Part shown: positions 1 through 9,277 of the stretch, piece after piece
Numbering within the stretch: position 1 is the first letter of the stretch
Layout of the letters: the number at the start of each line of letters is the position of its first letter
Assembly: GCA_002483135.1 (NCBI GenBank)
Contig: DLHI01000036.1
Coordinates: 1 to 64,000, forward strand
Direction: 5' to 3'
Origin: Hyphomonadaceae bacterium UBA7672
GTDB taxonomy: Bacteria; Pseudomonadota; Alphaproteobacteria; Caulobacterales; Hyphomonadaceae
Length of the DNA: 64,000 nt
Position numbers and translations under genes: made by a program
Notes under the pieces: model-generated
Told to the model about the DNA's origin: nothing
What the model saw: only the letters and a program-made list of their open reading frames with translations
The model's database searches: none

Positions 1-527
1 CCGGGGTCGCGTTTGCGACGCCCCAGGCAAGCGGCCGGAAAGCAAGCGCAGCGGTGACCGCGCAAGGGGTTGGTGCGGCCTGCAGCGCGTAGCGCGAAGC
101 CTCGGCCCCTTGAGCGGGCATGCGCCGGACGCGTGATGGGCGTGACAAGCAAACGTGATCGCAGCGGTCGACTGACGGCATCGCAAGCGTAGGTCAGCTG
201 GATCCCGGGCATCAGGGACTGCGATCTGCGCAGCATCGCGACAGGATCGTGGGACGGTCGCGCGACGCGGCCACCGCGCAATGCAGCGACTGTGCTCTGG
301 AAGAGTCCAGTTGTCTCTGGCGATGCCATCAGGCTGTTGACCGACCTGCCCCCAGCCGACTCGTCGACCATCGCCACATCTCACGAGTCGCTACGAACGC
401 CGCAATGCTGCGCTTCACCCACCTATGGCCGGACCAATCGATACCCCACGCCCCGGTTCGGTCAGCACTCGCTTCCGCTGGTCCGCCGTCGTCTCAATCG
501 CTCGACGCAGCTGACAGAGATCTGGAT
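1..527. other. No recognised gene at the left edge
   Basis: I see no convincing coding region here. A leftward frame is open from about position 372 to the window edge, but its translation is rich in Arg, Ala and Cys, has no motif I recognise, and looks like non-coding GC-rich sequence. The first 130 bases are purine-rich and GC-rich and may be the edge of a gene or mobile element lying outside the window. Confidence 0.4.
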
Positions 528-764
528 TCAGATGCTGCTCTTAAGCATCCATGCCGCCTTGCGATGCACCGTGAGGCGTTCAATCATGAAGCCCGCCACC
601 ACCTCGTCGCTTTCCGTCTGCGCCGCCTCTAGCGCAGCCTGCAGCGTTTTCTGGATCAGCGCCTGGTCTTCGCGGGGTTCGGCGACCATTTGTTCGGCGG
701 AATCGTTTTCGTTACCCGGCTTGATAGATGTTGTGCGCATACGGATGATGCCCGCCGCAGACAT
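528..764 (-). CDS. Small hypothetical protein
   Basis: This leftward frame encodes 78 residues from the first ATG, or 70 from a second ATG at 740. The composition looks protein-like: an acidic N-terminal part followed by a probable helix rich in Ala, Glu and Gln (AALEAAQTESDEVVAGF) and a basic end. There is no signal peptide and no membrane segment. I do not recognise the family. No strong ribosome binding site precedes either start, and nothing nearby is co-oriented, so function cannot be inferred. It may be a short orphan gene or chance. Confidence 0.35.
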   Translation of the reverse strand: MSAAGIIRMRTTSIKPGNENDSAEQMVAEPREDQALIQKTLQAALEAAQTESDEVVAGFMIERLTVHRKAAWMLKSSI

Positions 765-1039
765 TAAGTCACAATCTCTGTAACCCCGAGCTCACGGAAC
801 CGGCTGTCGATGCAGCGCCTCAACCGGCGCCACGCCCGGGCTGCGGCCGACGCATGATGTTATCCCGGGCGCTCCTAGAGGTGCTGGGTGCTGGCCCCTG
901 GTCAACTGCCGATTCAGCTGGCCGACCAACAACGAAAAGTAGGTCTTGAGACCTTCTTTGCGCGGACGGTCGTGCTTGGCGCTGCAACAGGGCGGCCCGT
1001 CCGGCCAGACGCGCTGACTTCTTGTTAATCTCATTATTG

Positions 1040-1051
1040 TAAGGTAGCTTA
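1040..1051. promoter_or_regulatory. Candidate MarR operator (TAAGGTAGCTTA)
   Basis: The 12-mer TAAGGTAGCTTA is palindromic at 10 of 12 positions and sits about 50 bases before the MarR gene, in an AT-rich patch inside GC-rich sequence. A TTGTTA element lies just upstream (1023-1028). MarR proteins commonly autoregulate through such sites in their own promoters; the assignment to this regulator is inference. Confidence 0.35.
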
Positions 1052-1103
1052 GTACTTGTAGGGGGGGCCTATCGGGGCTGACCGCGACACTGCGCACTGG
1101 ATT

Positions 1104-1583
1104 TTGGATATCGTGTTGAAGGAATCCCCGATCGTCACGGACACCGGCTTTCTGCTCGCCGAGGTGACGCGGCAGCTCCGCTCAATCTTCGAGGTCGAGA
1201 TGAGCGGCCGGGGACTGACCGAGGCGTCCTGGCGAGCGCTTGCATACCTCGCTCGGGAGGACGGACAAACGCAGGCGCAGCTGGCCCGGACGGTGGAGAT
1301 AAGCCGCGTCGCAATGGGAGAGATGATCGATCGCCTGGAGCGGGATGGTTGGGTCGAGCGTCGCAAAGACTCAAATGACCGGCGAGCCTGGCGCATTCAC
1401 CTGAGCGTGGAATGCCGCAAGAATCTGCCCGCGTTTCGTGCGGCCGCAACGGAAATTCAGAGCCGGTGCTTCGCCGGGCTCTCGGAAGTCCAGATCGCGA
1501 AACTGCAAGAGATTCTGCTGCAACTTCGGCAGCATCTGCAACAGGTGCGTACCGACAAAGCTCCACAAGAGGAAGACGTGTGA
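1104..1583 (+). CDS. MarR-family regulator of the adjacent efflux operon
   Basis: This is a 159-residue winged-helix regulator of the MarR type, the usual family length. The recognition region WRALAYLAREDGQTQAQLAR is followed by SRVAMGEMIDRLERDGWVER and a DRRAW wing motif, which define the MarR fold. The start is TTG at 1104 or GTG at 1113; the length upstream of the HTH matches the second MarR protein of the window (22624-23139). Its TGA overlaps the ATG of the HlyD gene by one base (TGATG), so the two are translationally coupled. By analogy with E. coli EmrR, which represses emrAB, it probably represses this efflux operon and is relieved by a small aromatic ligand. The family is certain; the ligand is unknown. 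Confidence 0.9.
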   Translation: MDIVLKESPIVTDTGFLLAEVTRQLRSIFEVEMSGRGLTEASWRALAYLAREDGQTQAQLARTVEISRVAMGEMIDRLERDGWVERRKDSNDRRAWRIHLSVECRKNLPAFRAAATEIQSRCFAGLSEVQIAKLQEILLQLRQHLQQVRTDKAPQEEDV

Positions 1584-2662
1584 TGGACGGGTCGTCAGAG
1601 GCTGTGAGCCAGACAGGGGTGGCGGCCATTCCGCTCCGCAAGTCGCGGCGGAAGCTCGTCCGCAACATCCTGATGCTGGGCGTCCCACTTGCAGCCCTGG
1701 GCTGGTTCGGGTGGTCGGCAGTGACGGGCGGGCGTTATCAGGAAACCGACAATGCCTATGTCCAGGCCGCCCGGGTTGCCATCAGCACCAGCGTAACAGG
1801 GCGTATCGTCAAGATTCATGTCGGCGAGAACCAGAGGGTCAAAGCTGGAGACGTGTTGTTCACGCTCGACAAGGCTAACCCGCAGGCCGACCTCGCACAG
1901 AATGAAGCGGCGCTAGCATCGGCCAAAGCCCGGGTCAGCGGGCTGCAGGCAGAATATCGCGGGAAACTCCTCGGGGTATCGGCGGCACAGGAACGACTGC
2001 AGTACGCCCAGAGCGAACTTACACGGACCAGGGAACTGGGCGCTGAAGGCATCGCATCGAAGCAACAGGTGGAGTCCGCTGAGCATGCCGTGCAACAGGC
2101 GCACGCCGACCTTTCGGCCGCCCGGCAGGCCGCTTCGGCGGCGCTCGCCAGTCTCGGTGGCGATCCGTCGGTATCGGTCGATGATCACCCGGCCGTGACA
2201 GAGGCTGCGGCGCGCCTTGAGCGCGCAAGGCTGACGTTGTCCTACACCGAGGTCATCGCGCCTGAGTCAGGCACAGTGACTAAAGTCGAACAGGTGCAGG
2301 TGGGGACGTTCGTCAACGCCGGCCAAACCCTGTTCTGGCTGGTGTCGGGTTCCCCTTGGATCGAAGCGAACTTCAAGGAAAGCCAGATCGCGCACATGAG
2401 AGAAGGCCAGACCGCCACGGTGAAGATCGATGCTCTCGGCGACATGGAGCTTCATGCGCGCGTGAAGAGTTTCAGCCCTGGAACCGGCGCGGTTTTTGCC
2501 ACACTGCCTGCACAGAACGCGACGGGCAACTGGGTCAAGGTCGTCCAGCGTGTTCCCGTGAGGTTCGAACTCGTCGATCCGCCGGAAAGCGTGCGGCTCA
2601 CCGCTGGGCTTAGCGCTCACGTCCAGGTCGACACGCAATCATCCGACGCTTCGGGTCGCTGA
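1583..2662 (+). CDS. HlyD/EmrA-family membrane fusion protein
   Basis: This 359-residue periplasmic adaptor links an inner-membrane MFS pump to an outer-membrane channel. It has a short cytoplasmic N-terminus, one membrane anchor at about residues 25-46, a biotinyl-lipoyl half motif (VGENQRVKAGDVLFTLDK), a long Ala/Gln-rich coiled-coil hairpin (about 95-205), the second lipoyl half (IAPESGTVTKVEQVQVGTFV), and the EmrA-like beta-barrel end with SFSPGTGAVFATLPAQNATG. The frame is open further upstream into the MarR gene, but ATG 1583 overlaps the MarR stop and gives the normal EmrA length. It lies three bases before the pump gene. Overall it resembles the HlyD protein at 17909-19021 throughout, so the two are paralogues. 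Confidence 0.92.
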   Translation: MDGSSEAVSQTGVAAIPLRKSRRKLVRNILMLGVPLAALGWFGWSAVTGGRYQETDNAYVQAARVAISTSVTGRIVKIHVGENQRVKAGDVLFTLDKANPQADLAQNEAALASAKARVSGLQAEYRGKLLGVSAAQERLQYAQSELTRTRELGAEGIASKQQVESAEHAVQQAHADLSAARQAASAALASLGGDPSVSVDDHPAVTEAAARLERARLTLSYTEVIAPESGTVTKVEQVQVGTFVNAGQTLFWLVSGSPWIEANFKESQIAHMREGQTATVKIDALGDMELHARVKSFSPGTGAVFATLPAQNATGNWVKVVQRVPVRFELVDPPESVRLTAGLSAHVQVDTQSSDASGR

Positions 2663-2665
2663 GGG

Positions 2666-4183
2666 ATGGCGACCGCCGTCCGGTCTGGTGGCATTGCGCG
2701 CGGGCCGATCACCGTCTCGATCATGCTCGCAACCACCATGTACGCGATCGACGGGACGATTGCGAACGTTGCCTTGCCACACATGCAGGGCGGACTGTCG
2801 GCCGGCAGCGACCAGATCACCTGGGTGCTGACCTCGTTCATCGTGGCGCAGGCGCTCGCAACTCCTCTTGTCGGATGGGTCGCGGACAGGATCGGCCGCA
2901 AGCGTCTGCTGCTCATCTCGATCGCCAGTTTCACAACCGCATCGGCAGCATGTGGCCTCGCTCTCAATCTCGAGCAGATGATCCTATTTCGCGTGATACA
3001 GGGACTGGCCGGGGCGGCGTTCGTCCCGCTGTCTCAGACGATCCTGTTCGACATCAATCCACCCGAAAAACACGCCCAGGCAATGTCCATCTTCGGGGCC
3101 GGAGTCGTGCTCGGTCCGATTCTCGGTCCCTTCCTCGGAGGCTGGCTGACCGAAACGCTGAACTGGCGGTGGGTCTTCCTGGTAAACCTACCGGTCGGTG
3201 TGCTCGCATTCCTGGGCGTGATGACATTTCTTCCCGAACAGCGGCCAACCGATCAGCGCGCATTTGATTTCATGGGATTCGGATCGCTCGCTGTCTTCAT
3301 CGTTACGCTTCAGCTCATGTTCGATCGGGGGCCCGGCGAAGATTGGTTCCAGTCACTGGAGATCCAGCTCTATGCCATCCTTGCAGCCAGTGGCCTCTAC
3401 ATGTTCATCTTCCACACACTGACAGCGCCGAAGCCCTTCTTCGACCGAACACTTCTGGGCAACAGGAACTTCCTGACCGGCTGTCTCGTTGGGTTCCTCA
3501 CCGGCGTTCTGATGTTTGCAACATTGGCCCTGTTGCCCCCCCTTATGCAGAACCTGCTTGGTTATCCCGTGATCACAGCGGGGGTTGTCACCATGCCGCG
3601 TGGTATCGGCATGTTCATCAGCATGATCGTCGTCGGCCGCGCGATGAGCCGTTTTGATCCCCGCGCGCTTCTAGCGTTTGGCTTCATCGTAAACGCCGTC
3701 GCGCTCTGGCAGATGACGCTTTTCAATCTCGAGATGGATTCGACGCTGGTGATCGTTTCGGGCGTAATCCAGGGCTTCGGACTTGGCTTCATCTTCGTGC
3801 CGTCCAACACGCTGGCGTTCGCAACCCTTCCGGCATCCATGCGGACTGACGGTTCGGCGATCTTCACACTGGTGAGAAGCAACGGGTCCGCGGTCGGCAT
3901 CTCCGTGATGCAGGCGCTGTTCGTAAACAATATGCAGACGTCATATTCCGACCTGATCCAGAACATTCGACCCGACAACCCGAATCTCCCGCTCGCAACC
4001 CAGGGGATGGAGGCGCTCAGCGCATGGGCTCCAGAAGTCGCGCGCCAGGCAGCGATGGTCTCCTATGTCAGCGATTTCTACCTCGCCATGCTGCTGACGC
4101 TGGCGGCGCTTCCCCTCGTTCTGCTGATGAAGCGTCCGAAGAATGCTCCGGCCGCCAAGGAAACCACGCATGTCATGGACTAG
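2666..4183 (+). CDS. MFS drug efflux pump, DHA2 (EmrB/QacA) type
   Basis: This 505-residue protein has the length and hydrophobic profile of the 14-TM DHA2 drug:proton antiporters. The family motifs are visible: DGTIANVALPHMQ in TM1, WVADRIGRKRLL (motif A, loop 2-3), RVIQGLAGAAFVPLSQ in TM4, and GPILGPFLGGWLTE (motif C) in TM5. It sits in the inner membrane and would expel hydrophobic or aromatic compounds through the HlyD adaptor and the OMF lipoprotein encoded on either side. The ATG lies three bases after the adaptor stop, and the 3' end overlaps the OMF gene by 14 bases. Substrate specificity cannot be read from the sequence. Confidence 0.93.
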   Translation: MATAVRSGGIARGPITVSIMLATTMYAIDGTIANVALPHMQGGLSAGSDQITWVLTSFIVAQALATPLVGWVADRIGRKRLLLISIASFTTASAACGLALNLEQMILFRVIQGLAGAAFVPLSQTILFDINPPEKHAQAMSIFGAGVVLGPILGPFLGGWLTETLNWRWVFLVNLPVGVLAFLGVMTFLPEQRPTDQRAFDFMGFGSLAVFIVTLQLMFDRGPGEDWFQSLEIQLYAILAASGLYMFIFHTLTAPKPFFDRTLLGNRNFLTGCLVGFLTGVLMFATLALLPPLMQNLLGYPVITAGVVTMPRGIGMFISMIVVGRAMSRFDPRALLAFGFIVNAVALWQMTLFNLEMDSTLVIVSGVIQGFGLGFIFVPSNTLAFATLPASMRTDGSAIFTLVRSNGSAVGISVMQALFVNNMQTSYSDLIQNIRPDNPNLPLATQGMEALSAWAPEVARQAAMVSYVSDFYLAMLLTLAALPLVLLMKRPKNAPAAKETTHVMD

Positions 4184-5654
4184 ACTCCCCCGCGTCTCTG
4201 TAGTTGCGCTGGCGTTCGCGCCCCTGGGGGCTTGCGCGGTCGTCGGGCCCGATTTCGTGCGCCCGCAGATAACTGCCCCTGCGGGGTATCTGCTTGCAGG
4301 CGAAAAGCAGAGTTCGGATGGCGTTGCTCTTGGCCACGCCTTGCCAGGCGATTGGTGGTCCAGGCTGGGCGTTCCCGGCCTCGATGCGATCGTGATCGAA
4401 GCTCTTTTGAAAAGCCCAACTCTAGCGGAGGCCGATGCAGCACTGGATGCTGCTCTTGCGACTCGGGACATGGTCTATGGCGGGTCGGGCGTCTCGGTTG
4501 ATGGACAGGCCGGATTCGAGCGCGGACGCATCAACGCTACATCCTTTGGCTTCAGCGGATTCCCGAGCAGGACGTTGTCGCGTTACACCACAGGTGTCGG
4601 GGTCAGTTATGATCTCGACCTCTTTGGTGGCGCCGCTCGCGAGCAGGAGGCGGTCAATGCTCGCGTTGAGGCCGAAGCTTTCCGGCGAGAGGCCGCGCGC
4701 CTGACCCTGGCCTCCGAGGTCGCCAGCAAAGCCATTGAGATCGCAGCTGCGAGTGCGGAGGTCGCCGCAGCCGAACTGATTGTCGCTGATGGCCAGGCGA
4801 CATTGCGTCTTGTCGAGCGATCCATTGCGGCAGGCGCAGGCGGCGAGATCGATCGCATTCGTGCACAAGCGCAGCTCGCCCAAGACGAGGCTATTCTGCC
4901 TGCCCTACGCGAACGCCTTACACTTGCCCAGCACGCGCTGGCGATTCTAGCGGGTAAGGCGCCCGGTGAATCCGCATGGGCCACCTTCAACCTCGGCAGC
5001 ATGTCACCGCCTGCGCAGATCCCTGTCGCGATTCCGTCCGAATTGATTCACGGGCGTCCGGATATCCTTGCAGCCGAGGCAGTACTTCATGCGGCGACCG
5101 CAGAGATCGGGGTTCGCACGGCCAATCTCTACCCGCAGATACGCCTGTCCGCCCGTCTGACCCAAACGACCCTCCAGCCAGAGGACCTCTTTTCCTATTC
5201 ATCGTCCGGTTGGAGTTTTGGTCCGCAGCTCAGCCTGCCGCTGTTTCGCAATGGCGCCCTTAAGGCCGATGTCCAGCGCGCCGAAGCCGAGGCGCGCCGC
5301 GCCGACGCGCGCTACCGTGCGACGGTTCTCCGGGCTTTTGGAGAGGTTGCCGACGCCATGGCGTCTCTGGAATCGGCCGAGACTGAACTGGCGCTGCAAC
5401 AGAACGCTCGCGACCTTGCGGAAGAGGCGCTGCGCCTTGAACGACGCAACTACGAATTGGGCGGTGGCCGTCTTCTTGATGTGCTCACCGCGCAGCGGCA
5501 GGCCAGCCTTGCGCGCCTCAGCTTTGTGCGCGCAACGGCGCGCCGCCTGCGCGCAATTGTCAGACTTTCCAGCGCGACTGCGTTTTCGCCGGATGCGCTG
5601 AGGCCCGTACATGTTGATGTAGCTGCAGGAACACCAGGCGCGGCCAAACCGTAG
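4170..5654 (+). CDS. NodT-family outer-membrane efflux lipoprotein
   Basis: This 494-residue outer-membrane factor completes the tripartite pump. A lipoprotein signal ends in the lipobox LGAC near residue 21, followed by VVGPDFVRP, the usual NodT/OprM start. Two repeated helical halves follow, with SYDLDLFGG in the first and RPDILAAEAVLHAATAEIGV leading into the second, and a final long coiled coil. ATG 4170 is preferred over an upstream in-frame ATG at 4143 because it places the signal peptide correctly; the gene overlaps the pump gene by 14 bases. A weak hairpin (GAGCGC, 5-base loop, GCGCTC at 5670-5686) follows but has no U run. It is a paralogue of the protein at 20534-21961. Confidence 0.92.
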   Translation: MSWTRLPRVSVVALAFAPLGACAVVGPDFVRPQITAPAGYLLAGEKQSSDGVALGHALPGDWWSRLGVPGLDAIVIEALLKSPTLAEADAALDAALATRDMVYGGSGVSVDGQAGFERGRINATSFGFSGFPSRTLSRYTTGVGVSYDLDLFGGAAREQEAVNARVEAEAFRREAARLTLASEVASKAIEIAAASAEVAAAELIVADGQATLRLVERSIAAGAGGEIDRIRAQAQLAQDEAILPALRERLTLAQHALAILAGKAPGESAWATFNLGSMSPPAQIPVAIPSELIHGRPDILAAEAVLHAATAEIGVRTANLYPQIRLSARLTQTTLQPEDLFSYSSSGWSFGPQLSLPLFRNGALKADVQRAEAEARRADARYRATVLRAFGEVADAMASLESAETELALQQNARDLAEEALRLERRNYELGGGRLLDVLTAQRQASLARLSFVRATARRLRAIVRLSSATAFSPDALRPVHVDVAAGTPGAAKP

Positions 5655-5709
5655 GTGCCCGCACAATCCGAGCGCTTCTGGCGCTCACTAGAGGCAAGAA
5701 CACCGAGGA

Positions 5710-6096
5710 GTGGTTACAGTGCTGCGACGAACTTGCCAGGCAAGGCCCCAGCTGACAGCGCGGATCACGGCCCGCATCGGTGACGTACGTACCGGGCTGG
5801 CGGAGACGCGTCCTCCAATCGTTGATCGTCTCGTGGAAGCTAGCGACATCTCTCCGATCAGCGCGTTGCTCTCAAGGATGATCGACGATTGCGATGACCT
5901 CGTCGCTATGTCCGCCCGGCTTGGGGCCTGCGATTTTCGTGCGGCGAACGTCACGCCGTGGACCCCCTTTATCGCCGATCGAAACCGCAAGCCTCGCCGC
6001 TGCCGAAAGACCTCTAAAGGAGGTCCAGGGCCTACTCAGATAAACGGCGCCTCGTGCGTGATCGCAGAATGTTCCGGCTTGCCGCACACTGACTGA
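5710..6096 (+). CDS. Hypothetical protein between pump and hydrolase
   Basis: This GTG-started frame of 128 residues fills the gap between the efflux operon and the hydrolase. Its first 80 residues read like a helical soluble protein (AETRPPIVDRLVEASDISPI), while the last 40 are Arg/Pro-rich and unlike a folded protein. I do not recognise a family. The opposite strand is also open here but has shadow-like composition. It could be a small real gene, a decayed gene, or chance coding. Confidence 0.25.
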   Translation: MVTVLRRTCQARPQLTARITARIGDVRTGLAETRPPIVDRLVEASDISPISALLSRMIDDCDDLVAMSARLGACDFRAANVTPWTPFIADRNRKPRRCRKTSKGGPGPTQINGASCVIAECSGLPHTD

Positions 6097-6154
6097 AGCC
6101 CTCTAGCACCACGCTGCGCGGGCGCTCAAGCCGAAGGACTGAAGAGTTTGATGC

Positions 6155-7042
6155 ATGGCTGATCTCGAATTGAGAACTTTCCTCGGCGACGAGGGTGTCG
6201 CGCTTGTCGCTGACTGTTATGGCGCATCTGACCGTGGGACGGTCCTGCTGGCTCATGGCGGCGGGCAGACGCGTCATGCCTGGGCCAAGACGGGCACAAG
6301 CCTCGCAGCAGCAGGCTGGCGCGCCGTCGCGCTCGATCTCCGCGGGCATGGCGACAGCGCGAGATCGCCGACTGGTGACTATCGCATGGAGCGGTTTGCG
6401 GCCGATCTCGTTGCGGTTGCAGCGCAGCTTGGCGACAAACCAGCCGTTGTCGGCGCTTCGCTCGGCGGGATCGCGGGTATGGTGGTCGAGACGCTAGTCG
6501 CGCCCGAAACTTTCTCCTCGCTGACGCTAGTCGATATCACGCCGCGCATGAATCCCGCTGGCGTGGCCAAGATCATGGGGTTCATGTCCGAGCATGTCGA
6601 AAGCGGCTTTGCCAGCCTGGAAGAAGCTGCCGATGTGATAGCCCGCTACCTGCCCAACCGCGCACGCTCCAAAGACCTAACCGGTCTCAGCAAGAACCTG
6701 CGCCAGGATGCAGATGGACGATACCGATGGCGCTGGGATCCGCTCTTCGTAACCAGCGTCATGCACGGTCGCGACGGACGTTCGATGGATAGTTTTGCGG
6801 CAAGCGTAAGCTCTCTCCGCATTCCCGTGCACTTGATACGTGGGCGCATGAGCGAACTTGTCTCGCAGGACGATGTCCAAGAGTTCCTGACTCTGGTTCC
6901 ACACGCAAAGTTCACGGACGTGGAGAACGCCGGACACATGGTAGCGGGCGACAAGAACGATGTGTTCGTGGAGGCAGTGTTGGCGTTCCTCGATCGCCCA
7001 GGCCCGGAGCTTCCCGTTGGAGGGCGACGGGTGGCGGTATGA
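6155..7042 (+). CDS. Alpha/beta hydrolase (copy 1)
   Basis: This 295-residue alpha/beta hydrolase shows the oxyanion-region HGGGQTRHAW (residues 34-43), DLRGHGDS (61-68), the nucleophile elbow GASLGG with Ser102, and a C-terminal catalytic His in NAGHMVAGD (about 261). No signal peptide is present, so it acts in the cytoplasm on an ester, lactone or similar bond. It follows the efflux operon in the same direction after about 500 bases. Two relatives lie in this window, one broken (23211-23695) beside the second efflux operon and MarR gene, and one intact (52346-53221) beside the catabolic island. All share the HGGGQT and GDYR/G signatures, so this is a small local family. The substrate is unknown. 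Confidence 0.85.
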   Translation: MADLELRTFLGDEGVALVADCYGASDRGTVLLAHGGGQTRHAWAKTGTSLAAAGWRAVALDLRGHGDSARSPTGDYRMERFAADLVAVAAQLGDKPAVVGASLGGIAGMVVETLVAPETFSSLTLVDITPRMNPAGVAKIMGFMSEHVESGFASLEEAADVIARYLPNRARSKDLTGLSKNLRQDADGRYRWRWDPLFVTSVMHGRDGRSMDSFAASVSSLRIPVHLIRGRMSELVSQDDVQEFLTLVPHAKFTDVENAGHMVAGDKNDVFVEAVLAFLDRPGPELPVGGRRVAV

Positions 7043-7184
7043 TTCGATTGTGCTTGGCCTCGGGGACGGAATGGGTCTTAGCTGTTGGCGAAATGCCGAC
7101 TACGCGCCGCGAGGAGCGCACCGAACTCTTGGCGCGTGCTGACCGATCCACCGAGCATTCGCCCGAATCCGGCGTGGCGACGGC

Positions 7185-7307
7185 ATGAAGAACGACCGCG
7201 GCTCAGGCTCATTTTCCGGCTGGATCGGCCTTGGCATTGTGCTTTTCATTTTCGTAATGGGGCTCATCGTCACGCTAACAGGACGATCCGGGCTCTTCGC
7301 GCCGTGA
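7185..7307 (+). CDS. Putative 40-residue single-TM peptide
   Basis: ATG 7185 opens a 40-codon frame ending in TGA. The product has a polar start (MKNDRGSGSFSGW), one clear hydrophobic helix (IGLGIVLFIFVMGLIVTL) and a short basic tail (TGRSGLFAP). That layout is typical of small bacterial membrane peptides. No strong Shine-Dalgarno sequence is visible, and it stands alone 140 bases after the hydrolase gene. I do not know a family; it could be a small regulator of a membrane protein or a chance frame. Confidence 0.4.
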   Translation: MKNDRGSGSFSGWIGLGIVLFIFVMGLIVTLTGRSGLFAP

Positions 7308-7622
7308 CGGGGACGCCTAGTTAGCAAATGGAATCGTAAATCCCGGGAACCCCAAGGGCACCATCCACTCACCCAGAGGTCGAATCAACCTGGATAAACG
7401 AGCCCAAAGCGCGCCTGAGCATGAAATGCGGTGGCGGCTTGAGCAAGGCCCTAAGGAGAAAGTGGCGATGTCTAAATCGGCTGCGTTCAATACGCTCTGA
7501 CGGCGCCGACAGATGTAGACGCCAAGTTGGTCGGTTTTTCGTCCCTTGGACGCGAGGCATCGTGCCATGCCCTCGGGCGTTGGCCTAAGGCGAACGACGT
7601 AGCGTGCGCAACGACAGAAACA
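7308..7622. other. Intergenic stretch before the IS1182 element
   Basis: No recognisable gene. Leftward frames are open over 7317-7568 but give Arg/Ser/Cys-rich translations with no motif. This may be sequence of an older mobile element next to which the IS1182 element inserted. Confidence 0.4.
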
Positions 7623-7645
7623 GGCCGAGGCTGTGTAAAAACGCC
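7623..7645 (+). repeat. IS1182 terminal inverted repeat, left
   Basis: This 23-bp end begins GGCCGAGGCTGTGT and matches the reverse complement of 9181-9203 at 22 of 23 positions. It marks the 3' end of the transposase side. Confidence 0.85.
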
Positions 7646-7690
7646 GTGACGCTCAAGCGTCGGGTTGGCGCGTCGGCCATGCCGGGCCGA

Positions 7691-9138
7691 TCAGGCGGCC
7701 ATGGCCCGGATCAGCGGGCGGATGCCGAAGAGGGCCATCATTCGCTTCAGGTTGTAGGCCAGCACCTGCAGGCTCATCTCGGTTTTCACCTTCGGAAGCG
7801 TCCTGGTCAGGAAGTGGGTTGCGCCCATCGAGGCCTTGATGGTCCCGAAGGGATGCTCGACCGTCCGCCGGCGGACGGTCATGGCCTTCGGCATATGGTC
7901 AAGCCGCCGTTGCGTCGCGTCGAGGACGTCTTCGTGCTTCCATCGTCTGAGCTGCTGGAAGCGCTCCTGCGTGCATCGGGATTTGAGAGCGCAGCCTCCG
8001 CAGGCATCGAGGTTGCGGTAGCGTACGTAGTCAGGATCGGGTCCGCGTGTTGAGCGCTTCTTCGGCTGCGTCAGCAGCTCGCCAGCGGGGCACGTGTAAC
8101 GATCATTGTCGCGGTCATAGTAGAAGTCCTGGATCATGATGCGTCCGCGTAGCGCGCCACCCGAGGTCTCGGTCTTCGGTATGATAGGATCTACGCCATT
8201 ACCCTCGCACGCGACGATCTGGTCGCCGCTGTAATAGCCCCGATCCGCCAGCACTGTTATCGCGGCTTGTCCGCTCGCTTCGAGAGCCTTTTCTCCCATA
8301 GGCACGAGCTGCGCGCGATCGCTCCCGATATTGTTGACGTCGTGCGCAACGATGAGGTGATGCTCGGCATCGACGGCGATCTGAACATTGTAGCCAACGA
8401 CATCGGTCCCCTTGCCGTGACTCGACATGGCGCGCGCATCGGGATCAGCAAGCGAGACCTGAGCGCCGGGGCTAGCCTCCAGCCTGGCGCCCATCGCCTT
8501 CAGGTCTTCGATCCGCTGGCGCAGGCGCTCGATCTTGTCCTTCAGCCGTGGCGTTTTTTCTTCTGCGATCTCGCCGCCCTGGCGGTCGGCACGCTCCAGA
8601 GCCGTCAGGTAGCGCGCAATGTTGATCTCCGCCTGCTCGATACGCTTGGCCACCTTGTTGATGGTGAAGTTGTTGTCGCGGCTGTTGACCGCTTTGAACT
8701 TGCTGCCGTCGAGAGCGACGATCGCTTTGGAGAACAGACCCAGCTCCCGGCACAGGCCGACGAATTGCGCGCACGTTTTCTGAATGGCGAGTCCATGGTC
8801 CTTGCGGAAGTCGGCAATGGTCTTGTGATCGGGCGCCAGGCGCCCCGTGAGCCACATCAGCTCGACATTGCGTCCCGCCCCTCGCGCTCGAGCCGGCGGC
8901 TAGACGGGATCGCGTTGAGATAGCCGTAGACATAAAGCTTCAGGAGGATCGCCGGGTGATAGCTCGGGCGACCGGTGGCCTTGGGATCGACGCTGGAAAA
9001 TCCCAGACCGCGCAACCCCAGCATCTCGACGAAGGCGTCGACCGCACGGACCGGATTGTCTTCACCAATGAAATCATCGAGATGCGCTGGAAACAAACCA
9101 CCCTGATCGCGAGCTTCACCCTCGACGAACCGCTTCAT
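7691..9138 (-). pseudogene. IS1182-family transposase, frameshifted
   Basis: Read leftward, the first part (9138 down to 8857, 93 codons, MKRFVEGEARDQGGLFPAHL...) carries the N-terminal domain of IS1182 transposases, ending SSRRLERE. The second part (8857 down to 7691, 388 codons) starts at WLTGRLAPDHKTIADFRK and holds the DDE domain, with KAIVALDGSKFKAV for the first Asp, TVLADRGYYSG for the second and RRRTVEHPFGTIK for the Glu, plus a Cys-rich segment. The normal protein is one chain of about 480 residues. The break is at a run of four G residues (8878-8881 on the plus strand); removing two bases restores LEREAGRNVELMWL. The first frame stops at TGATG, so the second frame restarts exactly there. 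It is probably inactive unless programmed frameshifting occurs. Confidence 0.85.
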
Positions 9139-9180
9139 TGAAAGCCTCCCGCGCCAACACGGGAAAGCATGAACTGCTTC

Positions 9181-9203
9181 GGCGTTTTCACACAGCCTCG
9201 GCC
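9181..9203 (-). repeat. IS1182 terminal inverted repeat, right
   Basis: This is the partner of 7623-7645, with one mismatch in 23 bases. It lies 42 bases upstream of the transposase start. Confidence 0.85.
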
Positions 9204-9277
9204 AATCACTGCCCTTGCCTCACTCGCAACCTATGACTGCCCATAGGCGCTAAGCGATCCCCGATCTGAGAGAAGGA

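Larger units (their letters stand above)
7623..9203 (-). mobile_element. IS1182-family insertion sequence, about 1.58 kb
   Basis: The element is bounded by 23-bp terminal inverted repeats differing at one position: GGCCGAGGCTGTGTAAAAAC... at 7623-7645 and its complement (G instead of A at the mismatch) at 9181-9203. Between them, read leftward, is one transposase split into two frames. The size and organisation fit the IS1182 family. I see no clear target-site duplication (AAACA on the left, AATCA on the right), so one flank may have been rearranged since insertion. Confidence 0.85.

Noticed and set aside
8267..8923. Rightward frame opposite the IS1182 transposase
   Set aside because: Antisense shadow; the minus strand carries the DDE motifs.
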